From positions 1 through 64,000 of the forward strand of contig NZ_NCXM01000009.1 of the NCBI RefSeq assembly GCF_002104765.1: 64,000 bases of DNA. The letters are read 5' to 3'. The notes beneath the pieces are model-generated. The model searched no databases and was not told where the DNA came from. It saw nothing but the letters and a program-made list of their open reading frames with translations. Origin of the DNA: Mycolicibacterium vulneris (lineage in GTDB: Bacteria; Actinomycetota; Actinomycetes; Mycobacteriales; Mycobacteriaceae). The translations under genes were made by a program, and so were the position numbers. Positions 35,813 through 45,432 of the stretch are shown here, piece by piece (positions within the stretch are counted from its first letter, which is position 1; each line of letters begins with the position of its first letter).

Positions 35813-36979
35813 ATGGACCTTTTCGAGTATCAAGCAAAAGAATTGTTCGCCAAGCACAACGTACCGACTACGCCGGGACGCGTGACCGACACCGCCGAGG
35901 GCGCTCGTGAGATCGCCACCGAGATCGGTCGTCCGGTGATGGTCAAAGCGCAGGTGAAAGTCGGTGGCCGGGGCAAGGCGGGTGGTGTCAAGTACGCGGC
36001 GACGCCCGACGACGCCTACGAGCACGCCAAGAACATCCTCGGTCTCGACATCAAGGGACACGTCGTGAAGAAGCTGCTGGTCGCCGAGGCCAGCGACATC
36101 GCCGAGGAGTACTACATCTCCTTCCTGCTCGACCGCGCCAACCGCACCTACCTGGCCATGTGCTCGGTCGAGGGCGGCATGGAGATCGAAGAGGTGGCCG
36201 CCACCAAGCCCGAGCGGCTGGCCAAGGTTCCGGTGAACGCCGTCAAGGGTGTGGACCTGGCGACCGCGCGTTCCATCGCCGAGCAGGGCCACCTGCCCGC
36301 CGAGGTGCTCGACGCCGCCGCGATCACCATCAACAAGCTGTGGGAGGTCTTCGTCGCCGAGGACGCCACCCTGGTTGAGGTCAACCCGTTGGTGCGCGAC
36401 CCACAGGACCAGATCCTGGCGCTGGACGGCAAGGTCACGCTGGACGCCAACGCCGACTTCCGTCAGCCCGGCCACGCCGAGTTCGAGGACCGCGACGCCA
36501 CCGACCCGCTGGAGCTCAAGGCCAAGGAGCACGACCTCAACTACGTCAAGCTGGACGGCTCGGTCGGCATCATCGGTAACGGTGCGGGCCTGGTGATGTC
36601 GACGCTCGACGTCGTCGCCTACGCGGGCGAGAAGCACGGCGGGGTCAAGCCGGCCAACTTCCTCGACATCGGCGGCGGCGCGTCGGCCGAGGTGATGGCC
36701 GCGGGCCTCGACGTCATCCTGAACGACAAACAGGTCAAGAGCGTGTTCGTGAACGTGTTCGGGGGAATCACCTCCTGCGACGCGGTCGCCAACGGCATCG
36801 TGACCGCGCTGAACATGCTCGGCGACGAGGCGAACAAGCCGCTCGTGGTCCGGCTCGACGGCAACAACGTCGACGAAGGCCGGCGCATCCTGGCCCAAGC
36901 CAACCACCCGCTGGTGATCCAGGCCGAGACCATGGACGCCGGTGCCGACAAAGCCGCCGAGCTGGCGAACAAGTCCTAA
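35813..36979 (+). CDS. sucC: Succinyl-CoA synthetase, beta subunit
   Basis: A 388-residue ATP-grasp subunit of the TCA-cycle enzyme that makes succinate and ATP (or GTP) from succinyl-CoA. It begins [22 protein letters not shown], the standard SucC start. The ATP-grasp core contains [18 protein letters not shown] near residue 44, and the C-terminal half has [15 protein letters not shown] near residue 283 and [15 protein letters not shown] near residue 305. sucD follows after 13 bp, in an AGGAGA context. Confidence 0.97.
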   Translation: MDLFEYQAKELFAKHNVPTTPGRVTDTAEGAREIATEIGRPVMVKAQVKVGGRGKAGGVKYAATPDDAYEHAKNILGLDIKGHVVKKLLVAEASDIAEEYYISFLLDRANRTYLAMCSVEGGMEIEEVAATKPERLAKVPVNAVKGVDLATARSIAEQGHLPAEVLDAAAITINKLWEVFVAEDATLVEVNPLVRDPQDQILALDGKVTLDANADFRQPGHAEFEDRDATDPLELKAKEHDLNYVKLDGSVGIIGNGAGLVMSTLDVVAYAGEKHGGVKPANFLDIGGGASAEVMAAGLDVILNDKQVKSVFVNVFGGITSCDAVANGIVTALNMLGDEANKPLVVRLDGNNVDEGRRILAQANHPLVIQAETMDAGADKAAELANKS

Positions 36980-36992
36980 GGAGAGATGACCC

Positions 36993-37895
36993 ATGTCTAT
37001 ATTCCTGAACGCAGATTCCAAGGTCATCGTCCAGGGCATCACCGGTGGTGAGGGCACCAAGCACACCGCGCTCATGCTGAAGGCCGGCACCCAGGTGGTG
37101 GGCGGCGTGAACGCCCGCAAGGCCGGCACGACCGTGTCGCACGTGGACCCCGTCGGCAAGGAGGTCGAGCTCCCGGTCTTTGGCACCGTCGCGGAGGCGA
37201 TGAAGGAGACCGGCGCCAACGTGTCGGTCGTCTTCGTGCCACCGAAGTTCGCCAAGGACGCGATCATCGAGGCCATCGACGCCGAGATCCCGCTGCTGGT
37301 CGTCATCACCGAGGGAATTCCGGTGCAGGACAGCGCCTATGCGTGGGCCTACAACGTCGACAAGGGGCAGAAGACGCGCATCATCGGGCCGAACTGCCCC
37401 GGCATCATCACCCCTGGCGAGGCGCTGGCCGGGATCACCCCGGCGAACATCAGCGGGCCCGGTCCGGTCGGCCTGGTCTCCAAGTCGGGCACCCTGACCT
37501 ACCAGATGATGTACGAGCTGCGCGATTTCGGCTTCTCCACCTCGATCGGCATCGGCGGCGACCCGGTAATCGGCACCACCCACATCGACGCCATCGAGGC
37601 CTTCGAGAAGGACCCCGACACCAAGGTCATCGTGATGATCGGTGAGATCGGCGGTGACGCCGAGGAGCGTGCGGCCGACTACATCAAGGCCAACGTGTCC
37701 AAGCCGGTCGTCGGCTACGTCGCGGGATTCACCGCGCCGGAGGGCAAGACGATGGGCCACGCGGGCGCCATCGTGTCCGGCTCGTCGGGCACCGCGGCCG
37801 CCAAGAAGGAGGCCCTGGAGGCGGCCGGCGTCAAGGTGGGCAAGACCCCGTCGGAAACCGCGGCGCTGGCCCGGGAGATTTTGCAGAGCCTGTAG
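36993..37895 (+). CDS. sucD: Succinyl-CoA synthetase, alpha subunit
   Basis: A 300-residue CoA-binding subunit. The N-terminal Rossmann region has [15 protein letters not shown] near residue 10; [17 protein letters not shown] is near residue 132. The active-site phosphohistidine is in [12 protein letters not shown] near residue 252. It forms the heterotetramer with SucC and is translated from the same message. A strong hairpin lies 16 bp after the stop. Confidence 0.97.
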   Translation: MSIFLNADSKVIVQGITGGEGTKHTALMLKAGTQVVGGVNARKAGTTVSHVDPVGKEVELPVFGTVAEAMKETGANVSVVFVPPKFAKDAIIEAIDAEIPLLVVITEGIPVQDSAYAWAYNVDKGQKTRIIGPNCPGIITPGEALAGITPANISGPGPVGLVSKSGTLTYQMMYELRDFGFSTSIGIGGDPVIGTTHIDAIEAFEKDPDTKVIVMIGEIGGDAEERAADYIKANVSKPVVGYVAGFTAPEGKTMGHAGAIVSGSSGTAAAKKEALEAAGVKVGKTPSETAALAREILQSL

Positions 37896-37911
37896 GGCCG
37901 ACCCCGCGCGC

Positions 37912-37935
37912 GGGCCCCGGATTTGGCCGGGGCCC
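37912..37935 (+). terminator. Hairpin downstream of sucCD
   Basis: GGGCCCCGG (37912-37920), loop ATTTGG, CCGGGGCCC (37927-37935): a perfect 9-bp GC stem starting 16 bp after the sucD stop and 24 bp before the thiolase-like gene. It probably reduces read-through. There is no U tract. Confidence 0.6.
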
Positions 37936-37958
37936 GGCCCTCGGTAGATAGTGGGTCT

Positions 37959-39485
37959 ATGAATCTCGACCCGAACACCCCAGTCATCGTCGGGGTGGGG
38001 CAGTTCACCGAGCGCATCGAGGACTCCGGCTACCGCGGAATGTCGTCGGTGGAACTGGCGACCGCAGCGTCGCAGGCCGCTCTGCATGACACCGGGGCCG
38101 ACGCCACCGCCGTCGCCGCGGCCATCGACACCGTCGCCGCGATCCGGCAGTTCGAGCTCTCCGGGCGCACACCCGCGCCGATGGGCAAGTCCAACAACTA
38201 CCCGCGGTCGGTGGCCAAGCGCATCAGGGCCGCACCGGCCCGAGCGATTCTCGAGCCCATCGGCGGCCAGGGCCCCCAGCATCTGGTCACCGAGTTCGCC
38301 GGCGTCATCGCCTCGGGCGAGGCCGAGGTCGTGATGATCTTCGGCTCCGAAAACACGTCCAGCATCAGGTATTTCGCCGACCGGGATAAGCCGGACCATT
38401 CCGACACGGTCGAGGGTTCGCTCGAGGACCGGGGCTTCGGCTATGACGGCCTGTTCGACGACTACACCGTCGCGCACGGCCTGATCGGAGCGCCGGCCCA
38501 GTACGGGTTGCTGGAGAACGCGCGCCGCGCTCGGCTGGGCTTGAGCGTGGCCGACTACCGGCGCCAGATGGGCGAGCTGTTCGCCCCGTTCACCAAGGTG
38601 GCGGCGAAGAACCCGTTCGCGTCCTCCCCGGTGGAGCGCAGCGTCGACGAGCTCATCACCGTCACCGCGTCCAACCGGATGATCTGCGATCCGTATCCGA
38701 GGCTCCTGGTGGCCCGCGACCAGGTCAATCAGGGTGCGGCCGCGCTGCTGATGTCGGTGGGCGCCGCCCGCCGGCTCGGGGTGCACGAGGAACGCTGGGT
38801 GTTCCTGCACGGCCACGCCGACATGGTGGACCAACCGCTGCTAGACCGCCTCGACCTGACGCACAACTCGGCCTCGGTGCTGGCGGTTCGGGAGGCTCTC
38901 GCCGGGGCCGGCGTCGGCATCGATGACGTCTCGACCTTCGACCTCTACAGCTGCTTCCCGGTGCCGGTGTTCAACTTCTGCGACGGAATGGGTCTGGCCA
39001 CTGACGATCCTCGCGGGCTGACGCTCACCGGCGGCCTGCCGTACTTCGGCGGACCCGGCAACAACTACTCACTGCACGGCATCGCCGAGACGGTCAGCGA
39101 AATGCGGGACCTCCCAGGCCAATTCGGCCTGGTCGCCGCCAACGGCGGGATCATGAGCAAGTACTCGGTCGGGGTGTACTCGACCACGCCGGTGAACTGG
39201 ACGCCCGACCACAGCGCCGCACTGCGCGCCGAGGTCGCCGCTCGTCCCAAGGTGCCGGTGACCGTCAAGGCCGACGGTCCGGCGACCATCGAGACCTACA
39301 CCGTGCGCTACGACTGGCCGGTGCACACCGGCATCATCATCGGCCGCCTCGACGACGACGGCAGCCGCTTCCTGGCCCTGAGCGAGGACCCCGAACTGGT
39401 CGGCCTGCTCACCGACGGCGAGCCACTCGGGGCTTCGATCGTGGTCCGGCCGACCGAGACGGACAACCGGGCCACGCTGGCCTGA
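37959..39485 (+). CDS. Thiolase-like acetyl-CoA acetyltransferase family protein
   Basis: A 508-residue protein of the SCP-x/acetyl-CoA acetyltransferase-like thiolase superfamily. It begins TPVIVGVGQFTERIEDSGYRG and contains VSTFDLYSCFPVPV near residue 325 and TGGLPYFGGPGNNYSLHG near residue 352, with the thiolase His region. A C-terminal OB-like extension (residues ~410-508) is typical of this sub-family. The usual N-terminal nucleophilic Cys motif is not obvious, so the reaction is uncertain. It is separated from sucD by a hairpin and is probably transcribed on its own. Confidence 0.82.
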   Translation: MNLDPNTPVIVGVGQFTERIEDSGYRGMSSVELATAASQAALHDTGADATAVAAAIDTVAAIRQFELSGRTPAPMGKSNNYPRSVAKRIRAAPARAILEPIGGQGPQHLVTEFAGVIASGEAEVVMIFGSENTSSIRYFADRDKPDHSDTVEGSLEDRGFGYDGLFDDYTVAHGLIGAPAQYGLLENARRARLGLSVADYRRQMGELFAPFTKVAAKNPFASSPVERSVDELITVTASNRMICDPYPRLLVARDQVNQGAAALLMSVGAARRLGVHEERWVFLHGHADMVDQPLLDRLDLTHNSASVLAVREALAGAGVGIDDVSTFDLYSCFPVPVFNFCDGMGLATDDPRGLTLTGGLPYFGGPGNNYSLHGIAETVSEMRDLPGQFGLVAANGGIMSKYSVGVYSTTPVNWTPDHSAALRAEVAARPKVPVTVKADGPATIETYTVRYDWPVHTGIIIGRLDDDGSRFLALSEDPELVGLLTDGEPLGASIVVRPTETDNRATLA

Positions 39486-39499
39486 CTCCGCGTTCCTTG

Positions 39500-39560
39500 C
39501 GCGACACATAAACCACGCACACGACACGCCGTTGGCGGTCGCCGTGGTTTATGTCTCGCG
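39500..39560. terminator. 18-bp inverted repeat between convergent genes
   Basis: Arms CGCGACACATAAACCACG (39500-39517) and CGTGGTTTATGTCTCGCG (39543-39560) pair at 17 of 18 positions around a 25-base loop. It lies between the convergent thiolase-like and F420 oxidoreductase genes and can fold in either transcript. The arms are much longer and more A/T-rich than other hairpins here, so a mobile or dispersed element remnant is an alternative. Confidence 0.6.
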
Positions 39561-39573
39561 ACGACGATCGATG

Positions 39574-40422
39574 TCAGACCAGGGCGGCGAGTTTGCCGGC
39601 CAGCCGCTCGACGTAGGCGGCGACCTCGTCCTCGGACTTGTCCGGCAGCCCGAACAGCACCTCGGTCACCCCGAGCTCGGCCCACTTGGCGAGCTTCTCG
39701 GGCACCGGCTTGAAGTCCAGCGCCACGATCTGCGGGGCGCCGTCGCGGCCCGCGGCCGCCCAGGTGTCCTGAAGCAGCTTCACCGGCTCGTCGATGTTGA
39801 AGTCGCGTGGAGTGGTGATCCAGCCGTCGGCGCTGCGAGCGATCCACTTGAAGTTCTTCTCGGTGCCCGCCGCGCCCACCAGCACCGGGATGTGTGACTG
39901 CACCGGCTTGGGCCAGGCCCAGCTGGGACCGAACTTCACGAACTCGCCGTCGTACTGGGCTTCCTCTTCGGTCCACAGCGCCCGCATCGCCTCGAGGTAT
40001 TCGCGCAGCATGGTGCGGCGCCGGCCCGGCGGCACGTTGTGGTCGGCGAGTTCGTCGGTGTTCCAGCCGAATCCGACGCCCAGGCTGACCCGTCCGCCTG
40101 ACAGGTGGTCAAGGGTGGCAATACTTTTCGCCAGGGTGATCGGGTCGTGCTCGACCGGCAGGGCCACCGCGGTGGACAGCCGCACCCGCGAGGTGACCGC
40201 GCACGCGGCACCCAGACTTACCCATGGGTCTAGTGTCCGCATGTAGCGGTCGTCGGGCAGCGATTCGTCGCCCGTCGTGGGGTGAGCCGCCTCGCGCTTC
40301 ACCGGAATGTGAGTGTGTTCTGGCACGTAGAAGGTCTGAAAGCCGTGGTCGTCGGCGAGCTTCGCGGCCTTCGCCGGGGAGATGCCACGATCGCTGGTAA
40401 AAAGCACAAGCCCGTAATCCAT
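39574..40422 (-). CDS. LLM-class F420-dependent oxidoreductase (Rv0953c-type), KstR-linked
   Basis: A 282-residue luciferase-like oxidoreductase. It has FYVPEHTHIPVKRE near residue 31, LSGGRVSLGVGFGWNTDELADHNV near residue 107, the conserved WTEEEAQYDGEFVKF near residue 150, and HIPVLVGAAGTEKNFKWIARSADGW near residue 178. Hydride donor is probably F420H2; the substrate is unknown. The ATG lies 9 bp from a perfect KstR-type palindrome and has no ribosome-binding site, suggesting a leaderless or very short-leader mRNA. It is likely part of the sterol-responsive regulon. Confidence 0.9.
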   Translation of the reverse strand: MDYGLVLFTSDRGISPAKAAKLADDHGFQTFYVPEHTHIPVKREAAHPTTGDESLPDDRYMRTLDPWVSLGAACAVTSRVRLSTAVALPVEHDPITLAKSIATLDHLSGGRVSLGVGFGWNTDELADHNVPPGRRRTMLREYLEAMRALWTEEEAQYDGEFVKFGPSWAWPKPVQSHIPVLVGAAGTEKNFKWIARSADGWITTPRDFNIDEPVKLLQDTWAAAGRDGAPQIVALDFKPVPEKLAKWAELGVTEVLFGLPDKSEDEVAAYVERLAGKLAALV

Positions 40423-40431
40423 GCTGAGAAT

Positions 40432-40445
40432 TAGAACGTGTTCTA
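40432..40445. promoter_or_regulatory. KstR-type operator upstream of the Rv0953c-like gene
   Basis: TAGAACGTGTTCTA, identical in all 14 bases to the site at 23067, lies 9 bp upstream of the minus-strand oxidoreductase ATG. It fits TnnAACnnGTTnnA. The divergent membrane-protein gene starts 220 bp away and is less likely to be controlled by it. Confidence 0.8.
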
Positions 40446-40665
40446 CCTCTGCTGAGCAAGCCGTTGTGACACGGACCGTCTCGCGGGGCCGCCGGCGTGG
40501 GCCGCACCGTCCAAGCCGGTGGCAGCGGCACGGGTTGCCGCACGTGCGCTAGCGTGGGTGATCGACCGCGTCGCTAACTCAGCGAGGCGCCTGGAAGCAC
40601 AGCTTTGCACTGCAACCGTGGCGACCGCTAGGCAGTTCAAGGCACTGGAAGCAACAGGAGGAGCC

Positions 40666-41577
40666 ATGACCTACTCTCCCGGAAGCCCGGGCTATCCACC
40701 GGCGCAACCCGGCGGCAGCTATGCGGGCACTACACCGTCCTTCGCCAAGGACGACGACGGAACGAGCAAGCTGCCGATCTACCTGAACATCGCGGTGGTT
40801 GTGCTGGGTCTGGCGGCGTACCTCCTGAACTTCGGACCTACCTTCACCATCGGCGCCGACCTCGGCCCGGGCATCGGTGGGCGCGCCGGCGACGCCGGCA
40901 CCGCGGTGGTGGTTGCCGTGCTGGCCGCGCTGCTCGCCGGGCTGGGCCTGCTGCCGAAGACCAAGAATTACCCGGGAATCGTCGCGGTGATCGCGGTCCT
41001 CGGTGCGTTGCTGGCCATCACCGAGACGATCAACCTGCCCGCCGGGTTCGCGATCGGCTGGGCGATGTGGCCGCTGGTGGCGGCCGTCGTGCTGCAGGCG
41101 ATCGCCGCTGTCGTCGTGGTCCTGCTGGAGTCCGGGGTGATCACCGCGCCGGCGCCGCGGCCCAAGTACGACCCCTACGCGCAGTACAACCAGTACGGGC
41201 AATACGGCCAGTACGGCCAGCAGCCCTACTACGGACAGCAGCCCGGCGGTCAGCAGCACGGGGGCCAGCAGCAGTCGCCGCAGGGATACGGGTCGCAGTA
41301 CGGCGGCTATTCGCCGAGCGCGGCGCCCACCCAGAGCGGCGTTCCGACCGGCGGTTTCGGTGCTCAGCCGTCGCCGCAGTCGGGTTCCCAGCCGTCCGCG
41401 CAGCAGCACGGCCCGTCCACGCCGCCCACCGGCTTCCCCAGCTTCAGCCCGCCGCCGAACGTCGGCGGATCGGATGCCGGTTCGGCGACGACGAACTTCT
41501 CCGAGCAGGGTGGTGGCCAGCAGTTCGGCCAGGAGCAGCAGTCGGGGTCGTCACCGTCTGGGCCAGCGCCCGCCTAA
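40666..41577 (+). CDS. Membrane protein with Q/G/Y-rich tail (Rv0954-type)
   Basis: A 303-residue protein. After a short Pro/Gly-rich N-terminus, four membrane helices span residues ~35-160 (for example [17 protein letters not shown] and [17 protein letters not shown]). The remaining ~140 residues form a disordered tail rich in Gln, Gly, Tyr, Ser and Pro, with repeats such as [19 protein letters not shown]. The ATG follows AGGAGG. The M. tuberculosis orthologue has the same length and has been linked to the cell-division complex. It lies 38 bp upstream of the PerM-type gene, and the two are probably co-transcribed. Confidence 0.87.
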   Translation: MTYSPGSPGYPPAQPGGSYAGTTPSFAKDDDGTSKLPIYLNIAVVVLGLAAYLLNFGPTFTIGADLGPGIGGRAGDAGTAVVVAVLAALLAGLGLLPKTKNYPGIVAVIAVLGALLAITETINLPAGFAIGWAMWPLVAAVVLQAIAAVVVVLLESGVITAPAPRPKYDPYAQYNQYGQYGQYGQQPYYGQQPGGQQHGGQQQSPQGYGSQYGGYSPSAAPTQSGVPTGGFGAQPSPQSGSQPSAQQHGPSTPPTGFPSFSPPPNVGGSDAGSATTNFSEQGGGQQFGQEQQSGSSPSGPAPA

Positions 41578-41615
41578 CCGTGCGCTGTCGCGCCTAGTCG
41601 GGGACGTGCCCCAGA

Positions 41616-43046
41616 GTGACACGGGTGGAGGACAACCGGGCAGCGGGCGCTCGCCAGGCACGTGACCTAGTCAGGGTCGCGTTCGCGCCGGCTGTGGTGG
41701 CGCTGGTCATCATCGCCGCGGTCACGCTGATCCAGTTGTTGATCGCCAACAGCGACATGACCGGCGCGCTGGGCGCCATCGCCAGCATGTGGCTGGGCGT
41801 GCACCAGGTCCCGGTTTCGATCGGTGGCCGCGAACTCGGTGTGATGCCGCTGCTGCCGGTCCTCCTGATGATCTGGGCGACCGCGCGCAGCACAGCGCGC
41901 GCCACCACGCCCCACTCGTCGTGGCTGGTCGTCCGCTGGGTCGTCGCCTCGGCGCTGGGCGGCCCGCTGCTGATGGCTGCGATCGCCCTGGCGGTCATCG
42001 ACGACGCGTCCTCGGTGATCACCGAGCTGCAAACACCCAGCGCGCTGCGCGCGTTCCTGAGCGTGTTCGTGGTTCATGCCGCGGGCGCCGGTATCGGCGT
42101 GTGGTCCCGGGTGGGGCCGCGCGCGCTGGCAGCCGCGTCGCTGCCGTTCTGGCTCGGCGACTCCGTGCGCGCCGCATCCGCCGGTCTGCTGGCGTTGCTT
42201 GGGCTGTCCGGCCTGGTGGCGGCCGGGTCGCTGGTCGTGCACTGGTCGACCATGCAGGAGCTCTACGGCATCACCGATTCGATCTTCGGCGAGTTCAGCC
42301 TCACCTTGCTGTCAATGCTCTACGCGCCCAACGTGATTGTGGGCACCGCGGCGATGGCCGTCGGCGCCAGCGCGCATATCGGATTCGCGACTTTCAGTTC
42401 ATTCACCGTGTTCGGTGGCGATATCCCGGCCCTGCCGGTGCTGGCCGCGGTCCCCAGGCCACCGTTAGGGCCGGTCTGGGTGGCGCTGCTGATCATCGGC
42501 GCGTCGTCCGGGGTGGCGGTCGGCCAGCAGTGCGCCCGGCGTGCGCTGCCGCTGCTCGCGGCCGCCGCCAAACTGTTGGTCGCCGCGGTCGGCGGGACGC
42601 TGGTGATGTCGTTGCTCGCTTACGCCGGCAGCGGCCAGCTGGGTAACTTCGGCCACGTCGGCGTGGACCAGGGCGCGTTGCTCGTCGGCGTCTTCTTCTG
42701 GTTCGCGGTCGTCGGCGGGATCACCGTGGTGATGAGCGGTGGGATCATGCGTCGTCCCCGACGGATCAAGCCCAGGCCCGCACCCGTGGCGGCTGTCGAG
42801 GAACCCGCGGACTTCGCGGGCGTTTTCGACGACGATCGGCTGGCCGATGACACGGAGGGGGAGGACGCCATCCCGGCGGATTCGTTCGACCCGGGCGGCG
42901 TGCCTCCGGACGATGTGGGCGACGCGCCTCCGGACGATGCGGTCGCCCATGCCGACTCCGCCGAACCCGACGCGCAGGCCGGTGGCGACGCGTCGCCCCC
43001 CGCCGAACCGGAGCGGGGCGTGTCCGAGCGAGATTCCGGGGATTAG
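41616..43046 (+). CDS. perM: PerM-like integral membrane protein, DUF6350 (Rv0955-type)
   Basis: A 476-residue protein with about nine to ten membrane helices over residues ~18-375, then an acidic Asp/Pro/Ala-rich cytoplasmic tail (residues ~390-476) with repeated PPDD elements. In M. tuberculosis the orthologue PerM is needed for persistence and stabilises the divisome protein FtsB. The start is GTG. Its position between the Rv0954-type gene and purN is the same as in M. tuberculosis, supporting the call. The tail sequence is diverged and probably disordered. Confidence 0.87.
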   Translation: MTRVEDNRAAGARQARDLVRVAFAPAVVALVIIAAVTLIQLLIANSDMTGALGAIASMWLGVHQVPVSIGGRELGVMPLLPVLLMIWATARSTARATTPHSSWLVVRWVVASALGGPLLMAAIALAVIDDASSVITELQTPSALRAFLSVFVVHAAGAGIGVWSRVGPRALAAASLPFWLGDSVRAASAGLLALLGLSGLVAAGSLVVHWSTMQELYGITDSIFGEFSLTLLSMLYAPNVIVGTAAMAVGASAHIGFATFSSFTVFGGDIPALPVLAAVPRPPLGPVWVALLIIGASSGVAVGQQCARRALPLLAAAAKLLVAAVGGTLVMSLLAYAGSGQLGNFGHVGVDQGALLVGVFFWFAVVGGITVVMSGGIMRRPRRIKPRPAPVAAVEEPADFAGVFDDDRLADDTEGEDAIPADSFDPGGVPPDDVGDAPPDDAVAHADSAEPDAQAGGDASPPAEPERGVSERDSGD

Positions 43047-43116
43047 GCGTTTTGTCCGCCGACTCCTCCTCACGTCGCTGCACGCCGCGCATCGTCGTCG
43101 GGCTAGGCTCGCCGAT

Positions 43117-43764
43117 GTGGTCGAACCGCTCCATGTGCCCCCGAACGCACCGGCGCGGGTAGTGGTGCTGGCGTCGGGCACCGGGTCGCTGCTGAATTCA
43201 CTGCTGACGTCCGCCGTCGCGGACTACCCGGCCCGGGTGGTCGCTGTCGGCGCCGACCGCGACTGCCTGGCCACCGAGATCGCCGCGGCCGCGTCCGTGC
43301 CCGCGTTCACCGTCCGGCTCGGCGATCATCCGGACCGCGACGCCTGGGACGCGGCCGTCACCGAGGCCACCGCCGCGCATTCACCCGACCTGGTGGTCTC
43401 CGCCGGCTTCATGAAAATCCTTGGACCGCAGTTTCTTTCGCGGTTCTACGGCCGCGTCATCAACACCCATCCGGCGTTGCTGCCGGCGTTTCCGGGCGCG
43501 CACGGGGTGGCCGACGCGTTGGCCTACGGTGTGAAGGTCACAGGCTGTACGGTGCACCTGGTAGACGCAGGGACGGACACCGGGCCGATTCTGGCGCAGG
43601 AATCCGTTCCGGTGCTCGACGGCGACACCGAAGAGACTCTGCATGAACGCATCAAGGTCACCGAACGCAAGCTCCTGGTGGACGTGGTGGCTGCGATCGC
43701 GACCGGCGGCCTGACCCTGGTCGGGAGAACAGCGACGATCGGACGAAAGGCGATGAACCGATGA
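43117..43764 (+). CDS. purN: Phosphoribosylglycinamide formyltransferase
   Basis: A 215-residue GAR transformylase, the third step of purine synthesis, using 10-formyl-tetrahydrofolate. It has [16 protein letters not shown] near residue 13, the catalytic Asn and His in [17 protein letters not shown] near residue 110, and the catalytic Asp in [16 protein letters not shown] near residue 147. The GTG at 43117 gives the usual mycobacterial length; GTG 43135 is the alternative. The stop overlaps the purH start by 4 bp (ATGA). Confidence 0.95.
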   Translation: MVEPLHVPPNAPARVVVLASGTGSLLNSLLTSAVADYPARVVAVGADRDCLATEIAAAASVPAFTVRLGDHPDRDAWDAAVTEATAAHSPDLVVSAGFMKILGPQFLSRFYGRVINTHPALLPAFPGAHGVADALAYGVKVTGCTVHLVDAGTDTGPILAQESVPVLDGDTEETLHERIKVTERKLLVDVVAAIATGGLTLVGRTATIGRKAMNR

Positions 43765-45344
43765 GCACCGACGACTGGCGCGAAGACGCCAAACGGCCGA
43801 TCCGGCGCGCCTTGATCAGCGTGTACGACAAGACCGGGCTGGTCGACCTCGCCCAGGGGCTGGCGGGCGCGGGCGTCGAAATCGTCTCGACCGGATCGAC
43901 CGCAAAGGTCATTGCCGACAAAGGCATTCCGGTGACCCGGGTCGAGGAGCTGACCGGTTTTCCCGAAGTCCTCGACGGCCGCGTCAAGACGCTGCACCCG
44001 CGCGTGCACGCGGGACTGCTGGCGGACCTTCGCAAGCCCGAGCACGCCGCCGCACTCGAGGAACTCGGGATCGCGGGCTTCGAGCTCGTCGTCGTCAACC
44101 TGTATCCGTTCACCGAGACCGTCGACTCCGGGGCGAGCATCGACGAATGCGTCGAACAGATCGACATCGGCGGCCCGTCGATGGTGCGGGCCGCGGCGAA
44201 AAACCACCCCAGCGTGGCGGTGATCACCGACCCGCAGGGTTACGACGGAGTGCTCGCCGCGGTGCGCGAAGGCGGCTTTACCCTCGCCGAGCGCAAAAAG
44301 CTGGCCTCACTGGCGTTTCAGCACACCGCCGAGTACGACATCGCGGTCGCGAGCTGGATGGAGTCGACGCTGGCTCCCGAACACCCGCCGACGACCTTCC
44401 CGAAGTGGCTGGGCCGCAGCTGGCGTCGCTCGGCGATGCTGCGGTACGGCGAGAACCCGCACCAGCAGGCGGCGCTGTACAGCGACCCGGGCGCGTGGCC
44501 GGGACTGGCGCAGGCCGAGCAGCTGCACGGAAAAGAGATGTCCTACAACAACTTCACCGATGCGGACGCGGCCTGGCGGGCCGCCTTCGACCACGAGCAG
44601 ACATGCGTGGCAATCATCAAGCACGCCAACCCATGTGGGATCGCCATCTCGTCGGCGTCGGTCGCGGACGCACACCGCAAGGCGCACGAGTGCGATCCGC
44701 TGAGCGCCTTCGGCGGGGTCATCGCGGCCAACACCGAAGTCAGCCTGGAGATGGCCGAGTACGTCAGCACCATCTTCACCGAGGTCATCGTCGCGCCCGC
44801 CTACGAGCCGGCCGCCCTGGAGGTGCTGACCCGCAAGAAGAACATCCGGGTGCTGGTGGGTTCGGAGCCGCTGAGCGGTGGCACCGAGCTGCGGCCGATC
44901 AGCGGCGGCCTGTTGGTGCAGCAGCGCGACGAGCTCGACGCACACGGCGACAACCCGGCGAACTGGACACTGGCCACCGGCTCACCCGCCGATCCGGCGA
45001 CGCTGGCCGACCTGGTGTTCGCCTGGCGCGTCTGTCGCGCCGTGAAATCGAACGCGATCGTGATCGCCGGCGGCGGCGCCACCATCGGCGTCGGCATGGG
45101 TCAGGTGAACCGGGTCGACGCCGCGCGGCTGGCCGTCGAACGCGGCGGTGACCGGGTGCGCGGCGCGGTCGCGGCCTCGGACGCGTTCTTCCCGTTCCCC
45201 GACGGACTCGAGACGCTGACCGGCGCCGGCGTGAAGGCGATCGTGCACCCCGGGGGATCGGTGCGCGACGACGAGGTGACCGCGGCGGCCGCCAACGCCG
45301 GCATTTCGCTGTATCTCACCGGGGCGCGTCATTTCGCGCACTAG
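43761..45344 (+). CDS. purH: Bifunctional AICAR formyltransferase / IMP cyclohydrolase
   Basis: A 527-residue enzyme for the last two steps of IMP synthesis. The N-terminal MGS-like cyclohydrolase domain has [16 protein letters not shown] near residue 15, [16 protein letters not shown] near residue 43 and [16 protein letters not shown] near residue 73. The C-terminal transformylase has [15 protein letters not shown] near residue 260 and the catalytic IIKHANPCG near residue 286, ending in [10 protein letters not shown]. It is translationally coupled to purN. Confidence 0.97.
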   Translation: MSTDDWREDAKRPIRRALISVYDKTGLVDLAQGLAGAGVEIVSTGSTAKVIADKGIPVTRVEELTGFPEVLDGRVKTLHPRVHAGLLADLRKPEHAAALEELGIAGFELVVVNLYPFTETVDSGASIDECVEQIDIGGPSMVRAAAKNHPSVAVITDPQGYDGVLAAVREGGFTLAERKKLASLAFQHTAEYDIAVASWMESTLAPEHPPTTFPKWLGRSWRRSAMLRYGENPHQQAALYSDPGAWPGLAQAEQLHGKEMSYNNFTDADAAWRAAFDHEQTCVAIIKHANPCGIAISSASVADAHRKAHECDPLSAFGGVIAANTEVSLEMAEYVSTIFTEVIVAPAYEPAALEVLTRKKNIRVLVGSEPLSGGTELRPISGGLLVQQRDELDAHGDNPANWTLATGSPADPATLADLVFAWRVCRAVKSNAIVIAGGGATIGVGMGQVNRVDAARLAVERGGDRVRGAVAASDAFFPFPDGLETLTGAGVKAIVHPGGSVRDDEVTAAAANAGISLYLTGARHFAH

Positions 45345-45432
45345 CCACGGTGTGCGCGGGCGACGCGGGTGTCAATAAGCGCGTAGTGAACGCCCTTGGC
45401 ATGACTCGTCTGAGCGCGCGTCGTAGCGTGGA

